Source: Sarocladium kiliense
Lineage: Eukaryota > Ascomycota > Sordariomycetes > Hypocreales > Sarocladiaceae
Assembly (NCBI GenBank): GCA_030734395.1
Contig: JAUZTG010000016.1
Location: forward strand, 1,736,001-1,800,000
DNA length: 64,000 nt
Direction: 5' to 3'
Notes under the pieces: generated by a model
Databases searched by the model: none
What the model saw: the letters and a program-made list of their open reading frames with translations, nothing else
Told to the model about the DNA's origin: nothing
Position numbers and translations under genes: made by a program
Shown here: positions 9,531 to 20,233 of the stretch, one piece after another
How positions within the stretch are numbered: the first letter of the stretch is position 1
Layout: every line of letters begins with the position of its first letter

Positions 9531-11130
9531 TGCTGTACTTGGGCATAGCTACTCGAACAGCGGCACTTCAATGCTACTTCGGCAACGCGAAGACGGCAAT
9601 GATAGATATGATACTCTAATTGAACGATTAAGTTTAGTCAGGGGAAATGCGGAGACTCCGAGCTTGGTGCTTTGGACGTATGTTGTCTGTAAGACTTCTC
9701 CAAACCTTGGCGCAAGCCACCACCAGTTCCATTCTGAGGTTGTCACAGCCAGGGACGACGATCATTCGTGACGTAGGAGCGGACACTCCGCCGGCGACAG
9801 CTCGGCGATCAGGTGTATATTAACGACATCATGCAAGGTGTCTTAGGCTCCTGGACTGCTTCTGTAGCCGGCCCGAAGTGGAACGTCAAATGGGATGGAA
9901 ACAAGGAAACGCCACTCCGAGGTATCTGCGAACTCAACACGAGCATTTTCTTTACTACATTACCGCTATATGGCCAGGTTCGCGGGCTTGTTTATTTGAG
10001 TTGAGCGGACACGTGACACTTGTTCCCTAATTCCAAAAACTCAGAAGACCTAAGTTCTAAGCAGTAACGAGAGAGTAGTCGAAGAACAAGAGGAGAAATG
10101 TAGTGAGTTCCTAAAGAAAGGAGAAAAGGCAGAGTGTATTCAAAATTAATATTTTCTGACACTAGGTCATCTTGAGCGGTTCTGTTCTGTTCTGTTCTTG
10201 GTATTGGGTTGTTATACATGCTCCAGTTCTATCACATCCCCAGACCCTAGATATTCCCCATAGGATGCTCATGCAAGCGACATGAAAGATGCGGAGACTC
10301 CGTATCCTCTCCATGAAGACTATGCTGCACAGTTTTGGGATCATTAGAAATGGAGATGCCGAGTCCGGGGTTGCAGAAGTGCGGGGGAGGCGCCACCGGC
10401 TTGTCGACGAAGCAGGGGAAAGGGCCGATAGCATCTCTTGTTTGGAGACGGACCATGATTGCGTTGTCCGGAATAAACTTGACCTCACTGCTCTTTGGGT
10501 TTTGATCCGGGCCGATGACGGGCAGTAGCCTAGTGGGGAGTCTGTCTGTCTCTTGTGAAGCGGCCAATTGCCCTTTTGAGAGTTTTAATTGTCTGGGGTT
10601 GGGGATCTACTAAGCTCGCCTATAACTATATCCCATGCTACTTTTATGGCGATCGCAGCAACAGCCCTCAATGGCAAGCTATCACTGAGACCCCCCAACT
10701 ACGCTATACTCGTATGGGTAGGGGTCGTGGAACTGTTTTGAACGGTGGAGGCTCTGCTCGTCTCCATCCCACATTGGAGGCTTCGGCGATGCAAAGCGGA
10801 GGAAGAAGCCTTCAGTATCAGGATCATGCGAGCAAATGACAGGAACACGGAAAATTATGTTCAACTTGCGGGCCCCTGGCGACAACGTACATCGCGCATG
10901 TCCCTCCAATCACAAACAGGGGCGCGGCGGCGCAGCGTTTCATGCGTTGACAGTGACGCCGAAGACGGAGCCTACAACAATAATGCATGACATATCAAGC
11001 AGCATATTCCATCGTCATTTAAGAACGTCGCTTATCGTCACGGAACATCACGGGACATTGAGAACTTCCGAGTTCTGCCAAGCTAACTCGTCCATTCAGG
11101 GCAAGATGCTCATCCTTGGTTCAGGCCTGA
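9531..11130. other. Intergenic, no supported gene
   Basis: About 1.6 kb. The longest complement-strand frame (10247-10567, 106 codons) has no signal peptide, no recognisable domain and no splice support. The opposite strand carries competing frames of similar length, so none is called. Confidence 0.5.
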
Positions 11131-11257
11131 GTGCCCTCCCCAGAAAGGTCCCGCTATGATCCATGCGACAGGGTGGGCGATGCCTATGATCGTCTGGTGG
11201 CCGGTAAGTGCATGAACGCTGTCTTGTTAGTGACTCAGCGCAGAACGGCTATCAGGA

Positions 11258-11409
11258 TGCAGGGCTACTACAACTTTACATTCGATGCCAAGACTGAGGA
11301 CGGCAAAAGGATTTACTGCCTCACCGCCGAGGTGTGCATGAAGTGGGAAGACGAAGAGAAGAACAAGAGATACAGTCAGGGCCCATGGGGGAATTGTACA
11401 TGGCCATAG
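11258..11409 (+). CDS. Possible small hypothetical protein or gene fragment
   Basis: A short frame of about 50 codons from an ATG at 11258 includes GYYNFTFDAKTEDGKRIYC and ends GPWGNCTWP. Its composition looks protein-like (aromatic, charged, three Cys), unlike the surrounding noise. There is no signal peptide in frame, and an upstream exon or a decayed larger gene is possible. I do not recognise the family and assign no function. Confidence 0.25.
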
Positions 11410-12090
11410 TAGAGGCTATGAAACAAATGAGTACCGCGCACAACGGCGGTCTCATGAACGTGCAAGCAGCTGTACACGACAACGTTCCTCACTTCCAGTG
11501 CATTGTATTTGTTCGTTCTACATAATCGGGAAATCTGATGTCGTCCAATCCTACTAGCTTGAAGTTGCGTATTGACATTCTTTACTAGTACAAGAATGGG
11601 TAATTGTCTCCGATTCCCGCTAGAAGATGTGTATTGTGAGAAGATGCATATTTGGTGGCTTCAGACTCGAGACTACGTCTAGAGCGTCTACCACTTCCAA
11701 CAACTTGCTCACGTCAACTTCGGCTGCTCCCAGCGGGGCCATGGTCGGGGGCATAGTATGTAGCCTCGTTGCCGAGCGCGTGCAGTATGTTGCTGTTAGC
11801 GTGCAGCGGGTCATCTGGATTATGAGGAGCAGCTGCAAACTTCTTTAGCAATCACCAACATGGTTGCTCTATGTACCTTTCTGGAGGCATAACTGCCGTT
11901 CTTCTTAGCCGTCCTGGGCCGTAATCCGTGTTAAACAGGACTCAGTGATCTTCAACTGGCTGACGATAATATAAATCTGTGCCCCAAGGGCCGCCGCAAC
12001 TTAATTCGGGCAGTTGAGGTCCCAAGCCCATCACTCATCAGCAAGGTCACTCCAACTTGTTCACTGAGTTTCAAACGATAACCCCCCATC
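11410..12090. other. Intergenic, no supported gene
   Basis: Upstream region of the DUF3237 gene. No convincing coding or RNA feature was seen. Confidence 0.5.
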
Positions 12091-12732
12091 ATGATCATGA
12101 AGTTCTCCGGCCTCCTGACGTCGCTGCTCTCAGCCTCATCAGCCGCTCTGGCCTCATGTGCAGCCGAACTCCCGCCCCGCCGACCTGGACTTTCCTCTAC
12201 ACGATGAACCTCACCCTCGGGACGCGCCTCGCTATTGGCGAGGGACCCATCTACAACCGCACCGCCCTCCCCATCATAGGTGGCACCTTCACGGGACCCA
12301 GAATGAACGGCACCGTCGCCAACCTGGGGACGGACTGGGGCGTCGTGGACAAACAGGGCATAACGCACCCAGACACAAGGTACCACCTGCTTGCGGACGG
12401 GGGGCCTACAGGTGTCGCGGGGATATATCTCCAGACCTCAGGCTGGCAGCAGCCCGATGGGCGCATCCAAATGCGGATGACTTTTGAGACTGGTAATCCG
12501 TATTATATATGGCTGAATTATGTCATTGGCGTTGGAATTCTGAGTGGTGCAATCCCAACCCCTGGCAGCTCGGTCACAATTGATGCGTGGCAGGTAAGTC
12601 TGGTAATTCCTTTCTCTCCTGTTCTTTGTTCATCATTACTTTCTGGCGCTATTGTTAATGTCATGGCTTGCAATGTAAAACCGAATCAACAGCTGACTGA
12701 TAGAGCAGGTTGATGGTCCGGCGCTGTCATGA
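12091..12732 (+). CDS. DUF3237-family protein with frame break at its signal peptide
   Basis: The body of the protein (about 12168-12593) reads TWTFLYTMNLTLG, then GPIYNRTALPIIGGTF, GRIQMRMTFETG and ends SSVTIDAWQ, which fits the DUF3237 beta-barrel family (no established reaction). A GTAAGT donor at 12594 joins 12709-12732, giving a terminal VDGPALS. The ATG at 12091 opens a good signal peptide (KFSGLLTSLLSASSAALA), but in a different frame that hits a stop near 12206. The DUF3237 frame is +1 to it, and its own first ATG is at 12156 (153 aa, no signal peptide). So either a one-base indel has separated the leader from the body (mutation or assembly error), or a leaderless protein is made. The leader's position and quality favour the first reading. 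Confidence 0.6.
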
Positions 12733-13169
12733 AATGATGGCAGGTCTCGGGATCACTCAAGGCTGGGCAAACTGGGTTCAAAGATTCAATGATTCAGATG
12801 AGAAACAAAGATACGGTTTCAGCAGGTCGCAAAGGGAATAAGCACAAAGAGAGAAAGCGATTGCCTCTCATTGAGTGATACCCGATGCTACCTATTACGA
12901 ACCTTACTGTCCCTCATTCTACTACTGAACTGTGTATAATATGATCAGGAGGTCGTCAATGATACTTACTTTATCTTACTGCATTTTCAATGTTATGAGT
13001 CTTGGCTGTATTAGTAGACAGGTGAAACCATGACGAGATTTGCAAACATCTCTTATCATTGTTGTAAGCCTAGGGTGTTCAGCCTGTCATGCAGTTCTAC
13101 CGTCCATCTTCAGAAACCTCCTCCAACCTCTAGACATTAAAACGTTCCCTTGCTTCCACGCTTAATCAT
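12733..13169. other. Intergenic, no supported gene
   Basis: AT-rich spacer between convergent small genes. Nothing recognised. Confidence 0.55.
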
Positions 13170-13405
13170 TTAATCCTTCTGATCATTTTGTGTCAGTATA
13201 TTGCTCAAAAGACGATCCGTGGCAGTAAAGAGCAGATCGCAGGACTCACCTTAATGCAGCATACCATCGAGCCACAAGTATCCCAGCAGCTGTCAGGGCT
13301 CAGACAGATACACTGGCGTTTGGCCTCGCCATTGATCTGAGGAGCGGCCAGAGCAGTTCCAACGAGGAGGGCGATAGCCGTGGTGATAATAGTAATGACT
13401 CTCAT
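13170..13405 (-). CDS. Small secreted cysteine-rich peptide with Kex2-type site
   Basis: Two exons (13250-13405 and a 9-nt last exon 13170-13178) encode 54 aa. The 71-nt intron has a GTGAGT donor, an ACTGAC branch point and a CAG acceptor. A signal peptide of about 20 residues (ending LVGTALA) precedes a short propeptide APQINGEAKR. The KR dipeptide is a probable Kex2 site releasing a mature peptide beginning QCICLSPDSCWDTCG, with six cysteines including a CC pair, and ending KKD. Without splicing the frame runs on to a 66-aa product. Such small secreted Cys-rich proteins can be effectors, antimicrobial peptides or surface proteins. I do not recognise this one and assign no role. Confidence 0.68.
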
Positions 13406-14803
13406 CCTGTCCTTAAGCGAGACTGATTAGCTAAGTGATGATAGATATTAGCCTTTGAAAAGATGAAGAGGAATGAAAGATAGCTGCTATCGAATTTAGG
13501 ATATCTTCGTGGGATAATGGGCCATACTTATAGATTTCCCAATCTATGAGAGGGCATCCCCCACCCCTCAATCGTGCTCGAGAATTATCCTCGGAGCTTT
13601 GTCTGTAAAGCTCCGATGCCTCCCACTTTCGTTATCTGTTGAGCTTCCGCTGGACATCTAAGCGAAGTCACTTTGTTGGTGAGGCGAATTGCTTTTTGCC
13701 TATATATCATTGACGAATCATAGTGTGAGCCCTCCCTGAGGTAGTATCCCCAGCTCCTCAGCTAGGTAAGCTCACTAACTATGCGATCACCCGCAGACGT
13801 GAATAGGACTACGTAGGACTGTCTTACTCCATATTTTCTCCGACGTCCCGTGTTGATCCTTCGCACTTACTCCCTTTTAGGGAAGTTCGACGTGGGGAAG
13901 CTCCGCCGGAACTTTTCGCAGACCTTCATACACAATGAAGCGATTGCTTCAGACAAGGATATGGGGATCTATTTAGCTTCGCTCGGAGTTTCAATAGACG
14001 AGGTCCTGTACAGAGGAGTCGTTCATGTCAATCCTAACAGCCTATAATCTGTCAAAGCTACACGCACATGTGCCACACGATCGGGGATGTCCCGCTCACC
14101 TTCGTGGGTGCTTTACTTCTGCCACGGGAATCCAGACAGATCCCGACCTCGCCCTCAGACTAGAGCATAACAAATAGAACGATACTGGAAGGTGCATGAT
14201 TATTCGTTGCGCTACGAGCTACTGAGAATACTGCAAAGAGGAAATCCTTACCTAAACTGTGATACGGCCAATCGCTGCGCAAGTACTGTTTAATACCAGC
14301 ATCTGAGTCTGATGCAGAGTTATGCATGACAAAGCCCGAGTCAAATTCGAATTCGCGACGGTTGCTGGGGAATTGGCCTTAAGGTTGAAGACATGCCTGG
14401 ACTTGCCGGACGAGCTGGAAAGGCGGTTGAAACGCTGTGTCGTTATACGACCGTGTAGACTATTAAAGATGATTTATATCAATGAACTTGTACATTCGGC
14501 TTCGAAGAGCTCTTCAAAAGTTCCACCTGGCTTTTTGATGCAAATCCATGCATATCTTGTCTCTGGTCGCCTGCGCTGCTGTTGCCGAGCCTGTTTAGAC
14601 TCGTAGCTTGGCCAGCCCAGCAGGTTAGGTCAGTTGTCTCATATTCGCAGCCTACAATTAGAACTTTTCCCAAATCTAGTAGAAGAATGGATCAGAGACA
14701 TGTGGAAACGTTGAAGGAAATAAGTTTATTCATGACCGAGCCTTTGGTATTTTGACGAACAGAAGACTTGAACGCCCTTGCACCTCGACTAGCTAGCGCT
14801 GAT
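13406..14803. other. Intergenic, no supported gene
   Basis: About 1.4 kb. Frames at 13850-14047 and 14322-14606 are short, overlap competing frames on the other strand and show no family features. Confidence 0.5.
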
Positions 14804-15689
14804 TCACTGCTTCTTTTTGCTGGTGCCGCCGTCGACGATGATCTCCTGACCTGTGACGAAACCCGCGTTGACAAGATACTCAACCGCGTCGGCGATATCC
14901 TTCGGTCTACCTCCGCGATTGCTTAGGTGGTGGTGGACGTGCTCTTCCACATTCTGCTCCGCCCACGTCATGCCTTTCTCATCGCCTTCCTTCGACTCAT
15001 GGCTGACAAGGATCCTTCCAGGAGAGACAGTATTGACTCTGATATCCCACTGCTCGAGGCTGACTGCCATGCTGTGCATCAGACCGAGTAAACCAGATTT
15101 GGTGCTGGCGTAGCCCTCCTGGTTGGCGTCGCTGTGATGGGCACGGAAGCTCCCGATATGGATGATGCACGGCCCACTGTCACTGTCGTCGTCGTGACGA
15201 GCATCGCTGGTGTTTTCTTCCCTGGCCATGTGCTTGATGCAAGCCTGGGAGACTGCGAAAGGCGATGTGAGGTTGGTCTCAACATAGCTGTCGGTAGGTG
15301 TCAGTATACGCGTCAGGACAGCCCACTGATATTTCCTAGACTCACGCTGTCCACTCCTCCATTGTCGAGAAGTCAGCCATTGTCTTGCCATCCTTCCAAT
15401 GCGGTGACGCAATCGCGCCGTTGTTGACCAAGACGTCGATCCTCCCACCAAGAAACTGAGCGGCAGCTTCAACCTGCTTGCGGATACTATCGACGTCGCG
15501 CAGGTTGCATAGCCCAAAGCCTAGATGCTCATTCTCGAAGTAAGAAGAGAGATGAGTCTTGACGGTGTAGTTGAGTTCCTCCTCGTCAATGTCCCAGACG
15601 TAGACCTTGTACCCTCGCTCACAGAAACGTCTTGTGAGACATCTTCCGATACCTCTTGCACCTCCGTTGATCAACGCCGTCTTAGCCAT
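14804..15689 (-). CDS. Short-chain dehydrogenase/reductase (classical SDR)
   Basis: NAD(P)-dependent oxidoreductase of unknown substrate, 275 aa, from two exons (15346-15689 and 14804-15287; 58-nt intron). The N-terminal Rossmann fold has the cofactor motif INGGARGIGR, then DVLVNNGA. The catalytic serine region is IIHIGS, and the YxxxK pair is in GYASTKSG, followed by VNTVSPGRI. The C-terminal VTGQEIIVDGG is typical of the glucose/ribitol dehydrogenase-like SDR group. Start is the ATG at 15689; the frame continues upstream only through a TTG. The next gene upstream on the same strand is a class II aldolase-like protein, so the pair could act on a common sugar, but that is only suggested by proximity. 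Confidence 0.88.
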
Positions 15690-16212
15690 GGTCAATCAGA
15701 TATATCGTGATAATGGTACATAGATGATCTTCAACCAATTTCCAAAAACAACTTGAGAATTTAAAATTGGCCCCCCTTTGTATTTGTACCTCTCTGGTGC
15801 GAGGGGGATGAGGTGGCCGTCATGTCATGTTAGCGATGTTAATCGGAGCATCCGCCCCGGGGCCGCACGCTTTATCGTTGTTGTTCCTCGATGACTCGAT
15901 CTGCTGCAGCCAATACACTTTATTCAACCTGCAGTCGATGTATCGGATCCCATGGTCCTGAAACATCATTGAGTGCCACAAAGTCTCGATCGTATGCATT
16001 ATCTACCTAGCTCTAAACGGAACGCACCACCACCAGATGTATGCCTCCGTCCAATGTGGCTCGGTCTGGGAGAAGACATATCACTTTCCGTGCTCTCCTG
16101 GTATGAATCATGATAAAAACTGAAGTCGCAGCAAAATGTGATGACTTCGTCTTGTGCGGTTGCATCGACAATTTCGAGCGATAAGCTAAGACCCCGTCGT
16201 CATCACGGCTCT
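15690..16212. other. Intergenic promoter region, no gene seen
   Basis: About 520 bp between the SDR start and the aldolase stop. No coding or RNA feature is supported. Confidence 0.55.
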
Positions 16213-17281
16213 TCATAGCCGGTCAACCTTCACGTCATCAATACCCGTCCGAATCTTATCCCCAGCCATTTCGATCTCATACTCAATATCCGGCTGGGCC
16301 TCCTCATACAACCAATTCTTCTCACCTGCCATCTTGAAGTTGTTCAGCGCCAGCTCATGAGGAATAATGCTCTTCTTCAACTCCGGATTGCCTCCACATG
16401 CCGCCTCAACCTTCAACTGCATCTCACAGCTTCGATCCAAGAGGCCGAAAAGAAACGATGCCTCGTCTACGGTTGAGCCAACAGTGATGAGTCCGTGATT
16501 GATGAGCATTGCGGCTTTGGATTTGGGCCCGAGGGCGCGGGCGATTTGCCGGCCTTCCTCCTCGGCGGTGACGAGACCGGCGTATTCTGTGTCGACGGCG
16601 AGGACGCGGTAAAGGTCGCAAATGTCTTGTTGGATCATGTCGAGGGGTTTGCCGAAGGCGCACCATGCCCGGCCAGCGATGGTGTGGGCGTGGCAGATGG
16701 AGTGCACATCCGGGCGGGCTTTGTGAATCTCGGAATGGATGTAAAAGCCAGGTAAGTTGTATGGTCGATTCTGAAGCATGTTAGTATTCTTGAATGCCTT
16801 TGCGTCAGTGTACGCCTGTCTTTGACCACTAACCTTATTGCCTCCCACAATCCGGCCGCTGGTAATCTGAATGCAGAGCATATCGCCGGCGTTGAGTAGA
16901 CCGAAGTGCTTGCCAACAGGGTTCATCCAAATACAGTCTTCATGCTCAGGATCACGGACGCTGATGTGACCCGAGATACCTTCAGTAAAGCCCATGCGAG
17001 CCCAGTTGCGGAATACTGCCGCCATGTGAAGGCAGATATGCTTTCGGTGCTCTTCAAACGAGTCAAAGGTTGGGATACCTTTGAAGTCACGATAAGTAAT
17101 TTGTCCCCGTGTCTGTGAGCTACAGAGGCGTACCTGAAAGGGCGTTGGGGCCACGACTCATCTCTGAGAGTAGGCATTCCATTTCCTCTGGCCCGTCATT
17201 CTGTGTTGTGCTGACATTCTTCAAGGTTCCAGAGGGCGGTGCCTCAGTCGTCGCCGTGGTGGTAGTCGCTGAAGGCGCCAT
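16213..17281 (-). CDS. Class II aldolase/adducin-domain protein
   Basis: Three exons (17134-17281, 16834-17078, 16213-16770) encode 316 aa. After a variable Thr-rich N-terminus, the aldolase II fold is clear: WARMGFTEGISGHISVRDP, MNPVGKHFG, YIHSEIHKARPDVHSICHAH (candidate metal-binding histidines) and AMLINHGLITVG. Family members are zinc-dependent fuculose/ribulose-phosphate-type aldolases or epimerases, and many fungal homologues have unknown substrates. The intron at 16771-16833 is 63 nt, stop-free and in frame; it has a GTTAGT donor and ACTAAC branch point. Removing it restores the contiguous GGNKNRPYNLPGFYIHSEIH, so I treat it as an intron. Start is the ATG at 17281; further upstream only a TTG is in frame. 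Confidence 0.87.
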
Positions 17282-17815
17282 TTCGGTGACAAGATTCTTG
17301 CTCACAAGATGTTTCTGGTGATTGATCAAATGAAGACTTTTCTCGATTGATTGATATGTGATGATGATGATCCCGATCTTAAAAACGCCAGGCCGAAGAC
17401 TGGATCCGACTGCATCTACGGGATGTTCGCCACAACGTGTAGACGGCTCCGCGCCCTCTTAACGTTTCCCCGCCCGGTCAGAGGGCGCGCTTAGTCCCCG
17501 ACCAGAGACTGATATGGAAGCAATGCGGGCCGAAGGCCGAAGCACCAATTGGTCTGGGCAATGTGGAAAGATGTAAAGATAAGCGTGCCATGTAGCCATG
17601 GAGGAGGTAGTGATCGATAGAGTGGTGGCATATCAGACAGAATGGCGAATATTTGGTATAAGTGCGAGTTAACTAATCATGCAGCTTTCCACCATCGTAG
17701 CAAATTGATACAAGCCTCCAACAGCGGCCACAGTCCACGATCCAATCTCAAATACCAGCTCTTCATTAGCACTTTGATAGCGTTCTGAACCTGCTCAATC
17801 ATGTACAGCTGACCC
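17282..17815. other. Intergenic, no supported gene
   Basis: Holds the aldolase promoter and the 3' end region of ilv6. The frame running through 17677-17943 on the complement strand is mostly ilv6 last exon in another frame. Confidence 0.55.
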
Positions 17816-18839
17816 TTAGCCCGGAGGCAGTTGGCTGGCGTCGACAACCTCCTCGGCTTCCAGCTCCTTCTCCTTGGGAGGCGCGAAGAGCGGTGACCGC
17901 GGCAGGGCCATGAGGCCCGATCTGGCAGACTCCAAGAGACCAAAGGGAGAGATGAGCTTCAGGAAAGAGTCAATCCTTGTTGGCTTGGCTGACCTACACA
18001 GTATCTATTAGCATTCTTGCACATGAGAACGGTCAAGCGCCTGCAACTTACAGCTCGACTGTACAGCTATTTGAGCTGATATCTAGGACGCGACCTCCGA
18101 ACTGCTTCGCAAAGTATGTGATGGAATCCAGATGCTCGTGCTTCTGACGGAGGGCCTCGCTAGCAGCCAGCTGGCTCGGGTGGAAGTTCTCGGCCACGTC
18201 TTCCAAGGACTGCTCATGCAAGTTCACCTCTTCACCGTCTTCAGCGTGAGTGTTGGCAAGCTCACGATGATGAGCCAGGAGCTCCTCGAAGTATTCGGGA
18301 CCGAGGATGTTGACCTTGGCGAGGAGAAGCTCGCGTTGAATGAGCGGTGCTTCGGTGAAGTTCAGGACCGCCCAAACGGGCACCATGTCCTCCAATTGGC
18401 GACGGGCCTGCTCAACGACGCCGTCATGACCGATCAGAACGATGTTGATTCGTGCGAGGTCGGAGACTCCGGTGCCGCAAGCAACCATAGACTGGATGTT
18501 GAAGCCACGGGCAGCAAGAATGCTAGAGACGCGCGCGATGATTCCGACGTCATCTTGCACCAGCACGTTGAGAATATGTCTTTTCGTAGGCTCGGGCGCA
18601 GGCACGGGTGTCTCGTAGAGGATGTTCGAAACGGCAGCTTGGGGCGACCAAGACTGCTGGGGAGCAGCCTCTCCCCGACTCAGCCGGTAACGGAGAGCCT
18701 GGTTGGCGATAGCGATGGCCGATTCGCTTTGCCTCTTGCCGGAGATCCATCGAAGTCCTAGGCGTGATGCGGAAGCCGATTGAGGCTGCGCGATAGAGCG
18801 CGATGCGGCTGTGACGCCGCCGAGGACGCGAGATGCCAT
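17816..18839 (-). CDS. ilv6: Acetolactate synthase regulatory (small) subunit, mitochondrial
   Basis: Non-catalytic subunit that stimulates acetolactate synthase and makes it sensitive to valine, in branched-chain amino-acid synthesis in mitochondria. Two exons (18052-18839 and 17816-17993; 58-nt intron) encode 321 aa. Residues 1 to about 35 are rich in Ala, Ser and Arg without acids, a typical mitochondrial presequence. An ACT domain follows, KRHILNVLVQDDVGIIARVS then SILAARGFNIQSM. The C-terminal regulatory domain includes RELLLAKVNILGPEYFEELL and FAKQFGGRVLDISSNSCTVE. The last exon supplies the conserved RIDSFLKLISPFGLLESARSG tail. Start is the ATG at 18839. A perfect TGAGTCA at 19047 lies about 208 bp upstream. 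Confidence 0.9.
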
Positions 18840-19474
18840 GATGGGTGATGGCAATTCGTAACAGTGGAAGCGACAGGTATCGTGCGGGTCCGTCGAGTGC
18901 TGCTTGGCAGGTATGTAGAATCAGTATCTGACGACTCAATTGCTCCCAAGGACTATGGATAATGTCGCCTGTGTATCGGCGTTATCTCAGTCCCATCAGG
19001 TCGCTCCTGGTGGCGTGAGATCCCTGGCGATGCCGTGTGGAAATGTTGAGTCAAGCAAGGCTTTGTCTCAACCTCCGGGCATCGGCCCAGGCGAGGATGC
19101 TGGGAGCGGGGCGTTTTGAACGTGTCGCTTTGTTGAGACCGTTTCAAACGGTGATTTACCCAGCCCTTCCGCTGCCAAGTTCAAGATACCCAGAGATGAG
19201 AAAAAAAAGGAGCAAATCGAATATTGTGCATAATCTGTGAGAAATAAACAATAAAGTGAAATCGAGAAGCGATAACGACAGATGCTGAGCCATTCGGTGG
19301 CAAACATAGCCCAAAGTCCATGCACAGGTACGGGTAGAGCCCATCGTCACTCTTACTCAATTGCTACCCCAATGAGACAACCGAAAGAAAGGTTTGAGAT
19401 ACGCTGTTTTCTTCAAGAATACGATACTATATGTCACTTAGCTACCTAGCTGTAGCTCTCTTTTACTGGCCGCG
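18840..19474. other. Intergenic: ilv6 promoter and HAD-gene 3' region
   Basis: About 635 bp upstream of ilv6 and downstream of the HAD gene, containing the TGAGTCA element listed separately. No coding feature is supported. Confidence 0.55.
19047..19053. promoter_or_regulatory. Candidate CPC1/Gcn4 site upstream of ilv6
   Basis: TGAGTCA, a perfect general-control heptamer, about 208 bp upstream of the ilv6 ATG. The motif is read directly; function is inferred from the pathway. Confidence 0.5.
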
Positions 19475-20233
19475 TCACTCCGCATCCACCGCATCTGCCA
19501 TTTCACCCATCGACGCGAAATGCCAGGTAAGATTCACCTTGGCCTCCAGCTCACCAGTCGGATCACCCATCACACTCTTCACCTCCTGATCCTTGCCGCG
19601 CTCAATCCACGCGCTCACCAGCCCAACCTCATTCGCAGACACGTGGTCGTGCGCCAAAGACTGGGCGGTGTGGATGATGTCCTCCTTCTTGACGCCGAGG
19701 TCTTTGTCGCAGTGCTCGATGAGATAGTGGAAGTTTTGAAGGTTGGGTTTGTAAGAGCCGATATCCTGGGCTGTGTAGATTGCATCGAACGAGAAACCGG
19801 GGAACTGTTTCTGGAGGGTGCGCCCGAATGACTCTCGGTCGACGTTGGACAAGATCACCAGCTTGTAATGCTTGTGCAGCCTGTTGAGCGCCTCGATGGT
19901 ATCCGGGAAGACAGGCCAGTCACCGACACTCTGGCCATACTTTGTCTGATCTTCCTCTGAAGCTTTTAAGCCGAGCTCCTTTGCAAGGTTGCCGTATGCC
20001 TCCGCTAGGACTGCTGAGTACAAGGCGTTTGGCTTGGACTTTTGAACAGTCATCTCATGGCTGAGAATCTTCTTCAACATGCCGTATCGGTTGTCTCGCA
20101 GCTCATGGCCTTGAGGGAGTTGTTCATTGAGAGGTGAGAGCGCCTTCCAGATGCCTCCCTCCCAGTCGATGAGCGTGCCATAGCAGTCGAAGGTCAGGCA
20201 TTTGAATGAGGTCAAAGGGCGTTGGGTAGCCAT
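19475..20233 (-). CDS. HAD-superfamily hydrolase (haloacid dehalogenase type II-like)
   Basis: Single exon, 252 aa, probably cytosolic. HAD motif I is LTFDCYGTLIDWE with the nucleophilic Asp, motif II is VILSNVDRESF, the motif III lysine is in GSYKP, and the motif IV region is HTAQSLAHDHVSANEVGL. Overall length and the helical cap between motifs I and II fit the L-2-haloacid dehalogenase-like subgroup. Fungal members often act on small phosphorylated or halogenated acids, but the substrate cannot be read from sequence. Start is the first ATG before the first strand (MATQRPLTSFKCLTFD). An in-frame extension upstream has no ATG. Confidence 0.87.
   Translation of the reverse strand: MATQRPLTSFKCLTFDCYGTLIDWEGGIWKALSPLNEQLPQGHELRDNRYGMLKKILSHEMTVQKSKPNALYSAVLAEAYGNLAKELGLKASEEDQTKYGQSVGDWPVFPDTIEALNRLHKHYKLVILSNVDRESFGRTLQKQFPGFSFDAIYTAQDIGSYKPNLQNFHYLIEHCDKDLGVKKEDIIHTAQSLAHDHVSANEVGLVSAWIERGKDQEVKSVMGDPTGELEAKVNLTWHFASMGEMADAVDAE

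Noticed and set aside
10162..10567. Two overlapping complement-strand frames of about 106 codons.
   Set aside because: They compete with each other, have no start context, domain or splice support, and both could arise by chance.
18132..18761. 209-codon plus-strand frame opposite ilv6.
   Set aside because: It mirrors a strongly conserved gene on the other strand and resembles no protein family.
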